From the NCBI GenBank assembly GCA_025358765.1, contig JANYIG010000027.1:1-39485 (forward strand): DNA of 39,485 bases, written 5' to 3'. The first letter of the stretch is position 1. Each line of letters starts with the position of its first letter. The DNA is from Candidatus Kapaibacterium sp. (lineage in GTDB: Bacteria; Bacteroidota; Ignavibacteria; Kapaibacteriales; UBA4661). Position numbers and translations under genes: made by a program. This document shows positions 1 through 8,717 of the stretch, in pieces. The notes below the pieces were generated by a model, which saw only the letters and a list, made by a program, of their open reading frames with translations, was not told the DNA's origin and ran no database searches.

Positions 1-1
1 A

Positions 2-676
2 CTCCGCGAATGCTATGCGCTTGAGCTTATCGTGAGTGACGGCGGCAGCACCGACCGTACTCTTGTTATTGCCGAACAATACGCCGATGTGATTGTGCGG
101 CACACAGACACTAAACGCCAAACCATCGCTGAGGGACGCAATGCTGGCGCTGCTGTGGCGCGGGGCGACGTGCTTATATTCCTCAACGGCGATACCGTTC
201 CTGCCAACCCTGCACGGTTTCTGGAAATCGTTAGCAGAATAATGAATAATGTTCAATCCTCGGAATCACCTCACATCCCCAATTATTTAGCTCTCGCTTG
301 TCCTGTTGAGATAGCACCGCACGAACGTCGGTTGTCCGACGTTCTTTTTCACAGCTTTTTTAATACCTATGTGCGGCTGTTAAACACCCTCGGCATGGGT
401 ATTGGGCGCGGCGAATGCCAGATAGTAAGGGCGGAAGCGTTTCGTGCCGTCGGTGGCTACAACAGCGCGATTGCAGCGGGTGAGGATTTTGACCTTTACC
501 AACGGTTACGAGCGCGTGGGCAAATCGGTTGGCACAAGGAAACACTGGTGCATGAGTCACCACGACGGTTTCGTCGTTTTGGCTACACGCGAATCTTGTG
601 GCTTTGGGCGGTGAATGCCGTGTCCGTCATCGTCCGCCACAAAGCAGTATCGGAGGAATGGGAAGCAATACGGTGA
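2..676 (+). CDS. Family 2 glycosyltransferase, 5' end cut by window edge
   Basis: The reading frame is already open at base 2, so the true start lies outside the window. The GTG at base 32 is only an internal valine codon. The visible part begins inside the nucleotide-binding region of a GT-A fold (LIVSDGGSTDRT). It then shows an acidic metal/sugar-nucleotide motif (IFLNGDT), a GGYN segment, and the acceptor-side ED motif (AGEDFDLYQRLR), all in the order expected for GT2 enzymes. These transfer a sugar from an NDP- or polyprenyl-sugar to glycans or lipids at the cytoplasmic face of the membrane. The end is weakly hydrophobic (ILWLWAVNAVSVIV), which may be a membrane-associated helix. The acceptor and sugar cannot be told. 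The family is clear; the specific role is unknown. Confidence 0.85.
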   Translation, partial: LRECYALELIVSDGGSTDRTLVIAEQYADVIVRHTDTKRQTIAEGRNAGAAVARGDVLIFLNGDTVPANPARFLEIVSRIMNNVQSSESPHIPNYLALACPVEIAPHERRLSDVLFHSFFNTYVRLLNTLGMGIGRGECQIVRAEAFRAVGGYNSAIAAGEDFDLYQRLRARGQIGWHKETLVHESPRRFRRFGYTRILWLWAVNAVSVIVRHKAVSEEWEAIR

Positions 677-700
677 CATTCGTATTTTGGAGATAACGAA

Positions 701-749
701 AAGCGGCTTATGCGGAGAAACCAAACTAACCCACAGAAGCCGCTTTTTT
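701..749. terminator. Bidirectional rho-independent terminator between convergent genes
   Basis: A perfect 9-bp stem (AAGCGGCTT at 701-709 with AAGCCGCTT at 737-745) encloses a 27-base loop. It is followed by a T run on the plus strand and by TTTT on the minus strand. It lies between the glycosyltransferase (plus) and the FadL-like gene (minus), so it probably ends both transcripts. Confidence 0.75.
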
Positions 750-785
750 ACGTTACTTAATCAATCAACATGGTATCGTATCGTT

Positions 786-2333
786 TTAGAACCGCACAAC
801 TACTTGCGCTGCCGCTTGCCCAATGGACTGCGTTCCCGTGTATGCAGCGTCAGAAGCGCTGTAAGCACTGGATTGATAATTGCGTTTGTAAAAGCGATAC
901 GTAGCATCAATCCGCACATTCGGAGCCACGTAGAAGCCTGCTCCCACGCCGATCACGTTCAACGCCGTTTGCAGGCTCGGAGTTAAATACGGCGAATCGG
1001 CATGAGAATAGCTTCCACGAACTACTAATGGAGCAATTGGAATTTCGTACTCCGCACCAACACCCCAGCGCGTTTGTGGAGTGAGAACGCTGCGAATGGT
1101 GGTGTTTACTTCATTCAACGTTCTTCCATCAACATGGTCATAATTTGAACCTAATAAAAACTCCATTGTCGAAGCGTCGGCGTATTCAATGCCCGACGTA
1201 AGCGTCAGCCCGTCTGTATGGAACGACACACCACCGCTTATCGTCCACGGTGTCGTAACGGCGTAGCTTCCAGTGGCATTGTCAGTAAAAAATTTCTGGT
1301 CGCCGTTGTCGAACAGAGATGAACCCGACCACGTGTTTGTCTCACGAATCTGGTAGTAACCGGGCGTGGTGATTGCCACTCCCACACGCATAAAATCGCC
1401 AATACGCCCTTGCGCCCCCAACACGGCTTTGATGCCGCCAATAGATTGCGAGAATCCTTCGTCAGCTGCAAGGCTGGTGTAATCTATATTCGTAAAAGTT
1501 TTCACGTCAAGCCGATTGTAGATATTGCGCGTGTCGTTTTCTTGAAACGAGCGCCGATACGTGTATCTGCCCCATGAGCCGATAAGCGAAGCACCGACTG
1601 AAAATGATGAGGATACATCAAACCCAATACCAGCGCTAACGTTTTGCATCCCGCCGCTTTGCTGCGTGAATGCGCTTTGCGTAAGCCCGCCGCGAATAGG
1701 TGTTTGAAGGTAGCCGTTCAATGTGTCCGCCAGATAGAGTTTGTAGCCTTTATTGTAAGTCAAATCCGTACCCCATTGATTCCGCACCCACGATTGTACG
1801 ATAGATGACGTAGGGTTCGTACCTGCTACATTCTCATTCTGATTAAAATCGTTCTCGCGGCTGTAGCCAAGTGCTATAGCAAACGAGCCGTGCCGTGAGT
1901 GAATAGGAATGACGATTCCCGCGTGGCTCAGAGCCGGCGTTGTAAGAGACGCAGCGCCGGACGAGCCGTAGTAATTCGTTGTGGTGCGATCGGTGAGGAG
2001 TTGAGCGCCGACGGTAAATTCCACACGCGGCACGAGCGTTAAGCCCGCAGGATTCACGTATAGCGCTGCAAAATCGTCGGCAAGCCCGTTATATGCCGTT
2101 CCAAACGCACCCGCACGGGCAGTAAGGATGCTGTTTTGCTGCCAAAGCCGTAAGCCATCTTCGAGATATTGCGCCTGCGCTGCCATGGGAATCACGAGAA
2201 ATATCACAAGGGCGATGATTGTTTCGTTCCAGCGCTCTGCCGTACAAAGAACCTGAATGACATGGCGAAGAGCGCTACGAAGTCGTTCTTGCATCACGCT
2301 AAGAAACGAGCGGAGTTCTGTGGTCGTATTCAT
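786..2333 (-). CDS. OmpP1/FadL/TodX-family outer-membrane beta-barrel
   Basis: This is a 515-residue predicted outer-membrane barrel of the FadL/TodX type, a family that moves hydrophobic compounds across the outer membrane. PorV, a T9SS subunit, is a distant relative. After a Sec signal (hydrophobic stretch about residues 39-53 ending AAQAQ) comes the family's N-terminal signature: ARAGAFGTAY, then DDFAALYVNPAGL. Alternating amphipathic strands follow, and the last residue is Phe (VVVRF), as usual for BAM-inserted barrels. The signal peptide is preceded by about 37 residues, which is long. The ATG is nevertheless supported by an AGGAGG 9 bases upstream and by a 4-base ATGA overlap with the preceding lipoprotein gene. 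The substrate is unknown. A PorV/PorQ-like role is possible but not shown. Confidence 0.8.
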   Translation of the reverse strand: MNTTTELRSFLSVMQERLRSALRHVIQVLCTAERWNETIIALVIFLVIPMAAQAQYLEDGLRLWQQNSILTARAGAFGTAYNGLADDFAALYVNPAGLTLVPRVEFTVGAQLLTDRTTTNYYGSSGAASLTTPALSHAGIVIPIHSRHGSFAIALGYSRENDFNQNENVAGTNPTSSIVQSWVRNQWGTDLTYNKGYKLYLADTLNGYLQTPIRGGLTQSAFTQQSGGMQNVSAGIGFDVSSSFSVGASLIGSWGRYTYRRSFQENDTRNIYNRLDVKTFTNIDYTSLAADEGFSQSIGGIKAVLGAQGRIGDFMRVGVAITTPGYYQIRETNTWSGSSLFDNGDQKFFTDNATGSYAVTTPWTISGGVSFHTDGLTLTSGIEYADASTMEFLLGSNYDHVDGRTLNEVNTTIRSVLTPQTRWGVGAEYEIPIAPLVVRGSYSHADSPYLTPSLQTALNVIGVGAGFYVAPNVRIDATYRFYKRNYQSSAYSASDAAYTGTQSIGQAAAQVVVRF

Positions 2334-3691
2334 CTGATTCTTCCTCCTGTGGACTGAGAATTAGAATTAGGATTAGACTGGGGTTGCGAATGCTCATTCG
2401 ATTGTTTTGGTGACGAAGAACCTGTTGCCGTGCCAAAACCACCACCGCGCATTTCCGATTGACGTTCCGGCTGACGCGTCTCTTGACGTGATTCTTGACG
2501 CTCTTGCTGACGAGAAGCACCGCCACCATTATTACCATTAAACCAGCCGCCTGCTTGCACCTGCCGCTCTTGTTGATGTTGCATCTGCTCTTGTTGACGA
2601 GCGAGTGCTTGTGATTGACGTTGTTGCTCTTGCTGCCGTGCGAGTGCTTGTACTTGGCGTTGCATATCTTGTTGGCGTTGTGCCTGCTCTTGGCGGTACA
2701 TATCTTGCTGAACCGAGCCGTTATTCACACCCATATTTGCACCAGCATTAGCATTACCATCGTGGCGATTACGAGCGCCGCCTGATGGATTGTAAGGATT
2801 CATCGGCTTGACGGGCATAATAGAAGATGCTCCATTACGAGCCTCCAGAATGCTGGCAGCATTATCTGGGGTCGTGTTATTGCCTTGCGGGAACGCTTGT
2901 TTGCGAGTGCCAGAGCCGAGTTGCGTTCCGACTGTATATGTCGGGATGCGGGATTGTCCTGATGGATTGGCACCCGTGGGCTGATTATTGATATTAACAA
3001 CATTCGGCGGCAATTGTGACGGGGCGTTACCGTTATTGTACGGGCGTTGCACACCGAAATCGCGGAAGCGTTGTTGTGGCGCAACGGCCTGTGTACCGCC
3101 ATTCGAGCCGTTATAATAATTGTTGTAATAATTATTATAGCTATTTACAACGGTGTTCCGTGGATATCCTGACCACGTGTCATAACGCGGAAATCCGTAG
3201 GCGTTTCCGAAAAATGGATTGTAACGGTACGAAGGGCAGGAATAGCCGCCGCCAAAGGACCATGATGGCGAATAATAATCCCAAGAATTCCATGATGAAC
3301 CCCACCCAAGTGACATCCCCCACGACGAACCACCAAATGATAGAAATGAACTTCTGCGGGGAGACCAATAAGCCCCCACGGCAGCGCTATAACTCACATC
3401 ATACCACGGCGTAATCACAGGAACATAGACGACGGGCGCACTTGGAACACCTTGCTGTGACTGTCCTGCAAGAGGGTTTTGCCATTGCGCGTTTTGTTGT
3501 GCGCTATCATTCGGCAACACGTTGACGTTTTGTTCATTCAATTGTTGAGCCGTCTGCGGAGCAGGCGCAGCAGCATACACGGGACGATAGCCAAAATATT
3601 CGCGGCGAGCGACATTGACGGAGCAACTTGACATCATGATTGCTGCGACGAGCGAGCATCCAACGAGCAGGGTAAGAAAGCGCGGTTTCAT
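2330..3691 (-). CDS. Low-complexity Q/N-rich putative lipoprotein, coupled to FadL-like gene
   Basis: This 453-residue protein is unrecognised. It starts with a basic N-terminus and hydrophobic core ending MMSSC. The cysteine at residue 23 is a plausible though imperfect lipobox, so it may be an envelope lipoprotein. Residues about 105-190 are rich in Gly, Ser, Trp, Tyr and Asn (SSWGMSLGWGSSW, SYNNYYNNYY). Residues about 325-385 are a Gln/Arg/Met heptad-like tract (QRQQDMQRQVQALARQQEQ) that may form a coiled coil, and the tail is Ser/Asn/Gln-rich. No enzymatic motif is visible. The stop overlaps the FadL-like ATG (ATGA), so the pair is probably co-translated. A structural role at the outer membrane is a guess only. 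Confidence 0.6.
   Translation of the reverse strand: MKPRFLTLLVGCSLVAAIMMSSCSVNVARREYFGYRPVYAAAPAPQTAQQLNEQNVNVLPNDSAQQNAQWQNPLAGQSQQGVPSAPVVYVPVITPWYDVSYSAAVGAYWSPRRSSFLSFGGSSWGMSLGWGSSWNSWDYYSPSWSFGGGYSCPSYRYNPFFGNAYGFPRYDTWSGYPRNTVVNSYNNYYNNYYNGSNGGTQAVAPQQRFRDFGVQRPYNNGNAPSQLPPNVVNINNQPTGANPSGQSRIPTYTVGTQLGSGTRKQAFPQGNNTTPDNAASILEARNGASSIMPVKPMNPYNPSGGARNRHDGNANAGANMGVNNGSVQQDMYRQEQAQRQQDMQRQVQALARQQEQQRQSQALARQQEQMQHQQERQVQAGGWFNGNNGGGASRQQERQESRQETRQPERQSEMRGGGFGTATGSSSPKQSNEHSQPQSNPNSNSQSTGGRIR
2343..2348 (-). promoter_or_regulatory. Strong Shine-Dalgarno AGGAGG deciding the FadL-like start
   Basis: On the minus strand AGGAGG sits 9 bases before the ATG at 2333, inside the last codons of the upstream lipoprotein gene. 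Together with the ATGA stop/start overlap it indicates translational coupling of the two genes. Confidence 0.65.
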
Positions 3692-3784
3692 GGGAGCCTC
3701 CGATAGAATAACGTGAAAAGGATTGTGTTCTGAATGATTCTACGGGCAATGTAGGCATTCAGTGACAGCCAACACACGGCATTT

Positions 3785-3841
3785 GAGCGAATGGTGGGAT
3801 TTTCTTAGCGGATGGTAGGATTTCTTGAGCGAATGGAATGG
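3785..3841. repeat. Three imperfect tandem repeats upstream of the lipoprotein gene
   Basis: Units at 3785-3806, 3807-3826 and 3827-3841 share the core GAGCGAATGG or AGCGGATGG followed by T(A/G)GGATTT(T)CTT; the third is truncated. The period of about 20-22 bases equals two helical turns. They lie about 95-150 bases upstream of the lipoprotein/FadL start and could be binding sites or simply slipped repeats. Confidence 0.5.
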
Positions 3842-3860
3842 AGCTTCCATCGGCACGAAC

Positions 3861-3895
3861 AATAAAAAAGGCACAGAATCAAAATTCTGTGCCTC
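3861..3895 (-). terminator. Rho-independent terminator of the aminotransferase gene
   Basis: A perfect 11-bp stem (3869-3879 with 3884-3894) has a 4-base loop. In minus-strand sense it is followed by TTTTTTATT. It begins about 30 bases past the stop codon of the aminotransferase. This is one of the clearest terminators in the window. Confidence 0.88.
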
Positions 3896-3923
3896 AATTA
3901 AGCTCGTTTTTTCAGCGGACGGT

Positions 3924-5153
3924 TTACGCTACCGCCACTAACATTTCTTCCATCACTACGCCCAAACGCTTGATGCCTTCACGAATAGTCGCTGCATCGG
4001 CGTTCGAGAAATTCAGGCGCATTGTGTTTTCGCCACCGCCACGGTAATCATCGGCTTCAACGTAAAACGGTTTGCCCGGCACGAATGCGACGTTTTGCTT
4101 GATTGCTTTGTCGAATAAATCCATAGAAACAACACCTTCCGGCAGCGTTGCCCACAAGAACATGCCGCCTTCCGGCTTAGTCACACGTACCTCGGACGGG
4201 AAAAACTCTTCAATGGCAGTAAGCATAGCATCACGCTGCTCACCATATGCCTTGCAAATTGTGGCGATATGAGCATCCACATCATTGTCAATCAAGTATT
4301 GGTGCATCACACGCTGTGCGAAGTAGTTCGAGTGTAAGTCAGCAGCTTGTTTGACGACGACAAGTTTTTCCATGATCGGCTTTGTTGCCACAATCCAGCC
4401 CAAACGCAAGCCCGGCGCAACGGTCTTCGAGAACGAACCCATCATCACCGCTTTTTCACCAAGATAGTGTTTAAGCGATGGCTGGCGTGTGCCGATAAAA
4501 CGCAAATCACCGTAAGGATCATCTTCGATAACGACGGTGTTATAGCTCTCCAACACGTCTGCAACGCGCTCACGGACTTCCGTGCTGTAGCTTGTGCCGG
4601 ACGGATTTTGAAAGTTCGGAATTGCCGAAAAGAGCTTAATGTCGCGGTGTTTGGCGTACAAATGCGCGAGTTGCTCTGTATCTACACCATCCTCATTCAA
4701 TCGTACACCACCGAAGTCCGGCTGATACGCACTAAATGACTGAATCGTTCCCAAATAGCCCGGAAGTTCAAGCAAAATTTTATTGCCTTTATCCACAAAA
4801 ATTTTACCAAGCAGGTCAATCGCTTGCTGCGAACCGTTGGTAATCAAAATTTCATCGGGGCTAATCGTCAAACCTTGCTTTTGTTTGTAGCGTGCCGCAA
4901 TATACTCCCGAAGCGGCTGGTAGCCTTCGGTGGTTGTGTATTGCAGCGTACCGCGCCCGTCCTGCGTAAGAACCTTGTCCGCAGCAGCTTTGATAGCATC
5001 CACCGGAAAAAACTTTGGATTCGGCAATCCCCCTGCAAACGAGATAATCTCAGGGCGAGCCGCCACTTTCAAGATTTCACGGATAAACGAGGTCGGAATA
5101 ATGCTCATGCGCTCGGCAAAGAGTGCTGCGGGCTGGAAGGTCTGGTTGCTCAT
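3924..5153 (-). CDS. PLP-dependent class I/II aminotransferase (LysN/MocR-catalytic type)
   Basis: This 409-residue fold-type I aminotransferase closely resembles the 2-aminoadipate/aromatic transaminase group. The Schiff-base lysine is K243 in SFSKTVAPGLRLGW. The PLP-contacting region shows NPSG (183-186) and EDDPYG (210-215), with the cofactor-binding aspartate and tyrosine. The N-terminal FAGGLPNPKFFP and the Y-T-T-T-E-GY motif (72-78) are typical of this subgroup, and there is no fused GntR domain. The protein is cytoplasmic and transfers an amino group from an amino acid to a 2-oxo acid. The exact substrate is undecided: lysine-pathway 2-aminoadipate, aromatic or branched-chain amino acids are all possible. 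It is a single-gene unit with its own terminator. Confidence 0.88.
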   Translation of the reverse strand: MSNQTFQPAALFAERMSIIPTSFIREILKVAARPEIISFAGGLPNPKFFPVDAIKAAADKVLTQDGRGTLQYTTTEGYQPLREYIAARYKQKQGLTISPDEILITNGSQQAIDLLGKIFVDKGNKILLELPGYLGTIQSFSAYQPDFGGVRLNEDGVDTEQLAHLYAKHRDIKLFSAIPNFQNPSGTSYSTEVRERVADVLESYNTVVIEDDPYGDLRFIGTRQPSLKHYLGEKAVMMGSFSKTVAPGLRLGWIVATKPIMEKLVVVKQAADLHSNYFAQRVMHQYLIDNDVDAHIATICKAYGEQRDAMLTAIEEFFPSEVRVTKPEGGMFLWATLPEGVVSMDLFDKAIKQNVAFVPGKPFYVEADDYRGGGENTMRLNFSNADAATIREGIKRLGVVMEEMLVAVA

Positions 5154-5228
5154 GGTTGTTCCGTATGGTAGAAAATGAAAATATTGAAGTGTTAGGACAT
5201 GAAAGTCAAAGGAGTCTTATCAACTTTA

Positions 5229-5258
5229 CAAAAATACGACACTTTCTTATGCCAGAAC
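5229..5258 (-). promoter_or_regulatory. Candidate promoter of the aminotransferase gene
   Basis: On the minus strand TATTTTTG (5229-5236) matches the Bacteroidota -7 box TAnnTTTG exactly, about 75 bases before the ATG. The -33 element is weak (TTC about 18 bases further upstream), so this is a candidate only. Confidence 0.35.
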
Positions 5259-5402
5259 AGATACAGTTTTACAAAATTGCAATCGGTACAGTTTTTCGTT
5301 AAGAACGCAGAAAATTCTTCGCAATTACCGTGCGATTTCGGAGAAATTCAGTATATTTCGTGCTTTATCGGCATTTCTCAAATGACCAACCCCTAATGAC
5401 CA

Positions 5403-6575
5403 ATGACAAACTCAATGACGAACACTTCAACCGCAGCCCGCCTTATCTCGTTAGATGCTTTTCGTGGCTTTACTATTGCTGGCATGATGCTTGTGAATAA
5501 TCCGGGCGATTGGAGCAGTGCATATCCGCAACTTTTCCACGCGCACTGGAACGGTTGGACGTTCACAGATTGGATTTTTCCGTTTTTCCTGTTTATCGGC
5601 GGCATTTCAATGACGCTCTCGCTTGGAAGACGGGCGGAAGCAGGCGCAAACAAACCTCAATTACTTTTGCAACTTACCCGCCGCGCCGCGATTATCTTTT
5701 TGATTGGCTTTGCGCTTAATTACATTCCCAATTTTAATCTCGCTACTGTTCGCATCCCCGGCGTGTTGCAGCGCATAGCGCTTTGCACAGTGCTTGCAGC
5801 GCCCATAGTGGTGTATTGCAATTGGAAGCAGCAATGTTACTGGATTTTGGGCTTGCTTGCACTCTACACGGGGCTTATGCTCTATGTGCCGGTTCCAGAC
5901 GGAAACGGCCTCTGGGGTGCTGGCGTGTTAGAACCCGGACGGGATTTTGGTTCGTTCGTAGATAGACTATTTCTGACCGGGCATATGTGGGTAAACTCCA
6001 AAACATGGGATCCTGAAGGTGTGACGAGTACTATTTCTGCGGTGTGTAGCCAGTTATTTGGCGTACTTGCTGGGCGATGGCTTGCTACTACCGCTTCCAA
6101 AGAGGTGAAGACCGTCTGGATGCTGCTTGCAGGATTAGCGTGTTTGTGGATTGGGGCAATTATTGACTCGACGTTTATGCCCATCAATAAAAGCCTGTGG
6201 ACGACTTCGTACTGCATTTTCATAACGGGCTGGGCGCTGATTATGTTTTCGGTGTTCTACTGGCTGTTGGATGCAAATGGCTCCGAATGGTTCCGAAACA
6301 AAGCGCAACGGCTATTAAAACCGTTCGTAATTTATGGCATGAACGCGCTTTTTGTCTTTGCGTTGTCAGGATTGATTGCCAAAATGCTTTCATACATCAA
6401 ATTCCCGCAGCCCGACGGACACACGCTCTCGCTCAAAGCCGTGTTATACGCACCGATTCAATCGTTGCCACTCGCGCCGTGGAATGCGTCGCTGCTGTTT
6501 GCGCTGTTGTTCAATGCGTTTATGTTCTTGATTGCGTGGTTTATGTGGCGGAAAAAGTGGTTCGTGAAGGTATGA
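5403..6575 (+). CDS. Multi-pass membrane acyltransferase, HGSNAT/DUF5009 (NagX-like) family
   Basis: This 390-residue polytopic membrane protein has about ten hydrophobic segments. The N-terminus carries the family hallmark SLDAFRGFTIAGMMLVNNPG and then FTDWIFPFFLFIGGISM, as in heparan-alpha-glucosaminide N-acetyltransferase homologues and bacterial NagX/DUF5009 proteins. The family moves acetyl groups across the membrane onto sugars. A conserved histidine that could be catalytic lies in LFHAHWNGW. A second ATG (MTNTSTAARL, base 5415) is an equally possible start. It stands alone, divergent from the aminotransferase and convergent with the TPR gene. The natural acceptor, perhaps an amino sugar from cell-wall recycling, is inferred from the family. 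Confidence 0.85.
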   Translation: MTNSMTNTSTAARLISLDAFRGFTIAGMMLVNNPGDWSSAYPQLFHAHWNGWTFTDWIFPFFLFIGGISMTLSLGRRAEAGANKPQLLLQLTRRAAIIFLIGFALNYIPNFNLATVRIPGVLQRIALCTVLAAPIVVYCNWKQQCYWILGLLALYTGLMLYVPVPDGNGLWGAGVLEPGRDFGSFVDRLFLTGHMWVNSKTWDPEGVTSTISAVCSQLFGVLAGRWLATTASKEVKTVWMLLAGLACLWIGAIIDSTFMPINKSLWTTSYCIFITGWALIMFSVFYWLLDANGSEWFRNKAQRLLKPFVIYGMNALFVFALSGLIAKMLSYIKFPQPDGHTLSLKAVLYAPIQSLPLAPWNASLLFALLFNAFMFLIAWFMWRKKWFVKV

Positions 6576-6611
6576 ACGTCCAACTCGACTTTTATCCTCC
6601 AAAAAGAAAAC

Positions 6612-6649
6612 AAAAAAGCAACTGAGCAATTAAGTTCAGTTGCTTTTTT
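6612..6649. terminator. Bidirectional rho-independent terminator
   Basis: GCAACTGA (6618-6625) pairs with TCAGTTGC (6636-6643), flanked by A6 before and T6 after, so it has a U-tract in both directions. It serves the acyltransferase (plus) and, more distantly, the TPR gene (minus). Confidence 0.82.
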
Positions 6650-6837
6650 ATTTATTAGAGTTAATGCCGATTACTGTTGTATGTCATTTCGGTCGCCAGC
6701 CTCCGTTGGCATGACAGCCATAGTTCATAGCCGCAATTTTTCTTTCCAAAAACTGGTTTTTCCAACTGAAACCAATGAGAACCTAATTTCTTTACTTCTT
6801 GGATTTTCCTTCAGGGACTTATCACAAGTCACGTAAA
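6650..6837. other. Convergent intergenic region with a possible degenerate repeat
   Basis: No gene is visible. Bases about 6683-6718 (GTCATTTCGG, then GGCATGACAGCC) resemble the degenerate GTCATTTCGA-type dispersed repeats often seen in Bacteroidota genomes, with short complementary ends GTCAT/ATGAC. No second good copy is visible in this window, so the assignment is weak. Confidence 0.3.
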
Positions 6838-8649
6838 TTACTTCCCTTTTTTCTTGCCACCTTTGGGGTCAGCAGCGGGCTTATTGTCGCAGCCTAACTG
6901 CTCAATCTGAATCTTTGCATCTTTGTTGTCTGGTGCCAATTTTAACACTTCTTTATAGTTTTTGCAGGCAAGCGCCGGGTCGGTTTGATAATAACTAATT
7001 GCCAAGTACAAAAATCCTCGGTAATCGGTCGGCTCATTCGTCGTCCACGTTTGTGCGTGTTTCTGAAGTTCACCAAAGTTTTTCCCTTTTAAGCTCATGG
7101 AACACAAGTTAGCGAAGGCGTTACCAACATCATTTTTCGCTTTTGGATTGCCTTTACCCAATTCTGTTACCTTTACAAATTCCTCTTTGGCAAGCTTGTC
7201 TTTCTTTAGCTCAACATACACTTGTGCAAGCAGATTACGCGAATACAGAGCGCTTGAATCAAGTTTAATCGCCTCGATGAGCGGCGCAACAGCAGAATCA
7301 GCCTTTTCTTTTTGCGAAAAATAGCTGCTGCCTATGTAGTGATATGCACGTGCGGTATTGGCATCCATTGGGCAATGGTTCGCCGTATCAACACGCTTGC
7401 GGAATATTTCGATTGCTCTGTCATACTGACGCAGATTATAGAGAATGTTGCCAACTGGCAAAGCATTTTGGCAAGCGCTCTTCGGGTATTTCTGGAATGT
7501 TTCAATGTAAAGCGTTACCGCCGTTGTTGTGTCACCACCATTGATGGCAGCTTTCGCATAATTATTCAAATCTGTTAGGTCAGGTAAACCTTTGCTTGCC
7601 TTGATTTCAGAATACTTTGCAGCAGCTTTTTTGAACTCTTTATTGAGCAACCATACTTCCGCAAGCATCAGATTTGCTTGGTCTTTCACGGAGTCAATAT
7701 TTTTGATGGAAGATTCAAGGTCAACAATGATTGCTGTGTCCAATGTTTTTTCCACACGCAAAATATAGAACAACGATTGCGCTTTGTACCAACGACCAAG
7801 CCAACCGTCTGGTTTAAGCTGTGCGTAACGCGTCAGTGTCGGCACGGCATCTTTGTATTGGCGAGCGCGATACTGAATTTTACCCTTCTCGAAAAACGCC
7901 TTTACGTTATTCGTGTCAGCACGGGTAACCTTGTCCCATTCTTGCACCGAAAGATTCACATACTTGATATTGTCTTCTTTACTTGTTCCGAGCAAGTTCC
8001 CCAAACGGAAATACGATTCTGCAAGTTTTGCGCGAGCGCTCACCAACGATGGGTCGCGCTTGAGACCTTCTTCATAGTTATCCTTTGCAAGTTCATACAC
8101 TTTGCGGGCAAAGTTAATATCGCCTAATGCTACAAAACCGTCAGGCAAATTGCTGTTGATTTTCTGCGCCTTGAACACTTCTGTTTGCGCCTTTTCAACG
8201 GCATTCACAAATTCCGGTAAATTCGACTCGCTACCACTCACATACACCTGACTAAGCGTCAAATAGCTGAATGGGTCGTTCTTTAGTTTTTTCGTAAACT
8301 GTTGCGCAATTTTTAAAGCATCTTGATGTTTGCCAACGGCGGAATACGCCAACGCAAGTTTTTTCAGCACTTCCGGCTTGTCGTCCTCACGGTCGTATGC
8401 TTTAAAATAATACGTCACTGCCGAATCTTGCTGGTCAACAGCATCATATACATCGCCCAAGAGCAAAAGCGCATCGTAGCTTTTGGGATTCTGTTGAACA
8501 GCTTGCACCGCCGGCGCAAGCGCGGATTGGTACTCTTTTGCTTTCAAAAGTTCCTGTGCTTTTTGCAGAGGACTTTGAGCAAACATCGTAGCGGCGCTGA
8601 CCATCAAAGCGCCCGCATATACAAAAAACGTTTTCTTCATAACCTTCAT
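6838..8649 (-). CDS. Secreted tetratricopeptide-repeat protein of the Ton cluster
   Basis: This 603-residue protein has an N-terminal Sec signal (MKKTFFVYAGALMVSAATMFAQ; a second Met at base 8640 is the likely real signal start). It is followed almost entirely by TPR helix pairs, for example YDALLLLGDVYDAVDQQDSAVTYY and ARAYHYIGSSYFSQKEKADSA. The C-terminus is a basic tail (DPKGGKKKGK). TPR arrays scaffold protein-protein contacts. With the signal it should act in the periplasm or at the membrane. It lies 68 bases downstream of the PstS-like lipoprotein gene and belongs to the common Bacteroidota order ExbB-ExbD-ExbD-TonB-PstS-TPR, which suggests a role linked to the energy-transducing complex. 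The partner is unknown. Confidence 0.82.
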   Translation of the reverse strand: MKVMKKTFFVYAGALMVSAATMFAQSPLQKAQELLKAKEYQSALAPAVQAVQQNPKSYDALLLLGDVYDAVDQQDSAVTYYFKAYDREDDKPEVLKKLALAYSAVGKHQDALKIAQQFTKKLKNDPFSYLTLSQVYVSGSESNLPEFVNAVEKAQTEVFKAQKINSNLPDGFVALGDINFARKVYELAKDNYEEGLKRDPSLVSARAKLAESYFRLGNLLGTSKEDNIKYVNLSVQEWDKVTRADTNNVKAFFEKGKIQYRARQYKDAVPTLTRYAQLKPDGWLGRWYKAQSLFYILRVEKTLDTAIIVDLESSIKNIDSVKDQANLMLAEVWLLNKEFKKAAAKYSEIKASKGLPDLTDLNNYAKAAINGGDTTTAVTLYIETFQKYPKSACQNALPVGNILYNLRQYDRAIEIFRKRVDTANHCPMDANTARAYHYIGSSYFSQKEKADSAVAPLIEAIKLDSSALYSRNLLAQVYVELKKDKLAKEEFVKVTELGKGNPKAKNDVGNAFANLCSMSLKGKNFGELQKHAQTWTTNEPTDYRGFLYLAISYYQTDPALACKNYKEVLKLAPDNKDAKIQIEQLGCDNKPAADPKGGKKKGK

Positions 8650-8717
8650 CGTTAGTTTGACTATAAAAGCAGTAATTGTCAGGAGTTTGTTACTTCCATT
8701 CGCTATGTTTGGAACAT

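Noticed and set aside
2560-2720. DNA tandem repeat in the lipoprotein gene
   Set aside because: The repetition follows from the Gln/Arg/Met-rich coding tract and is not an independent DNA repeat.
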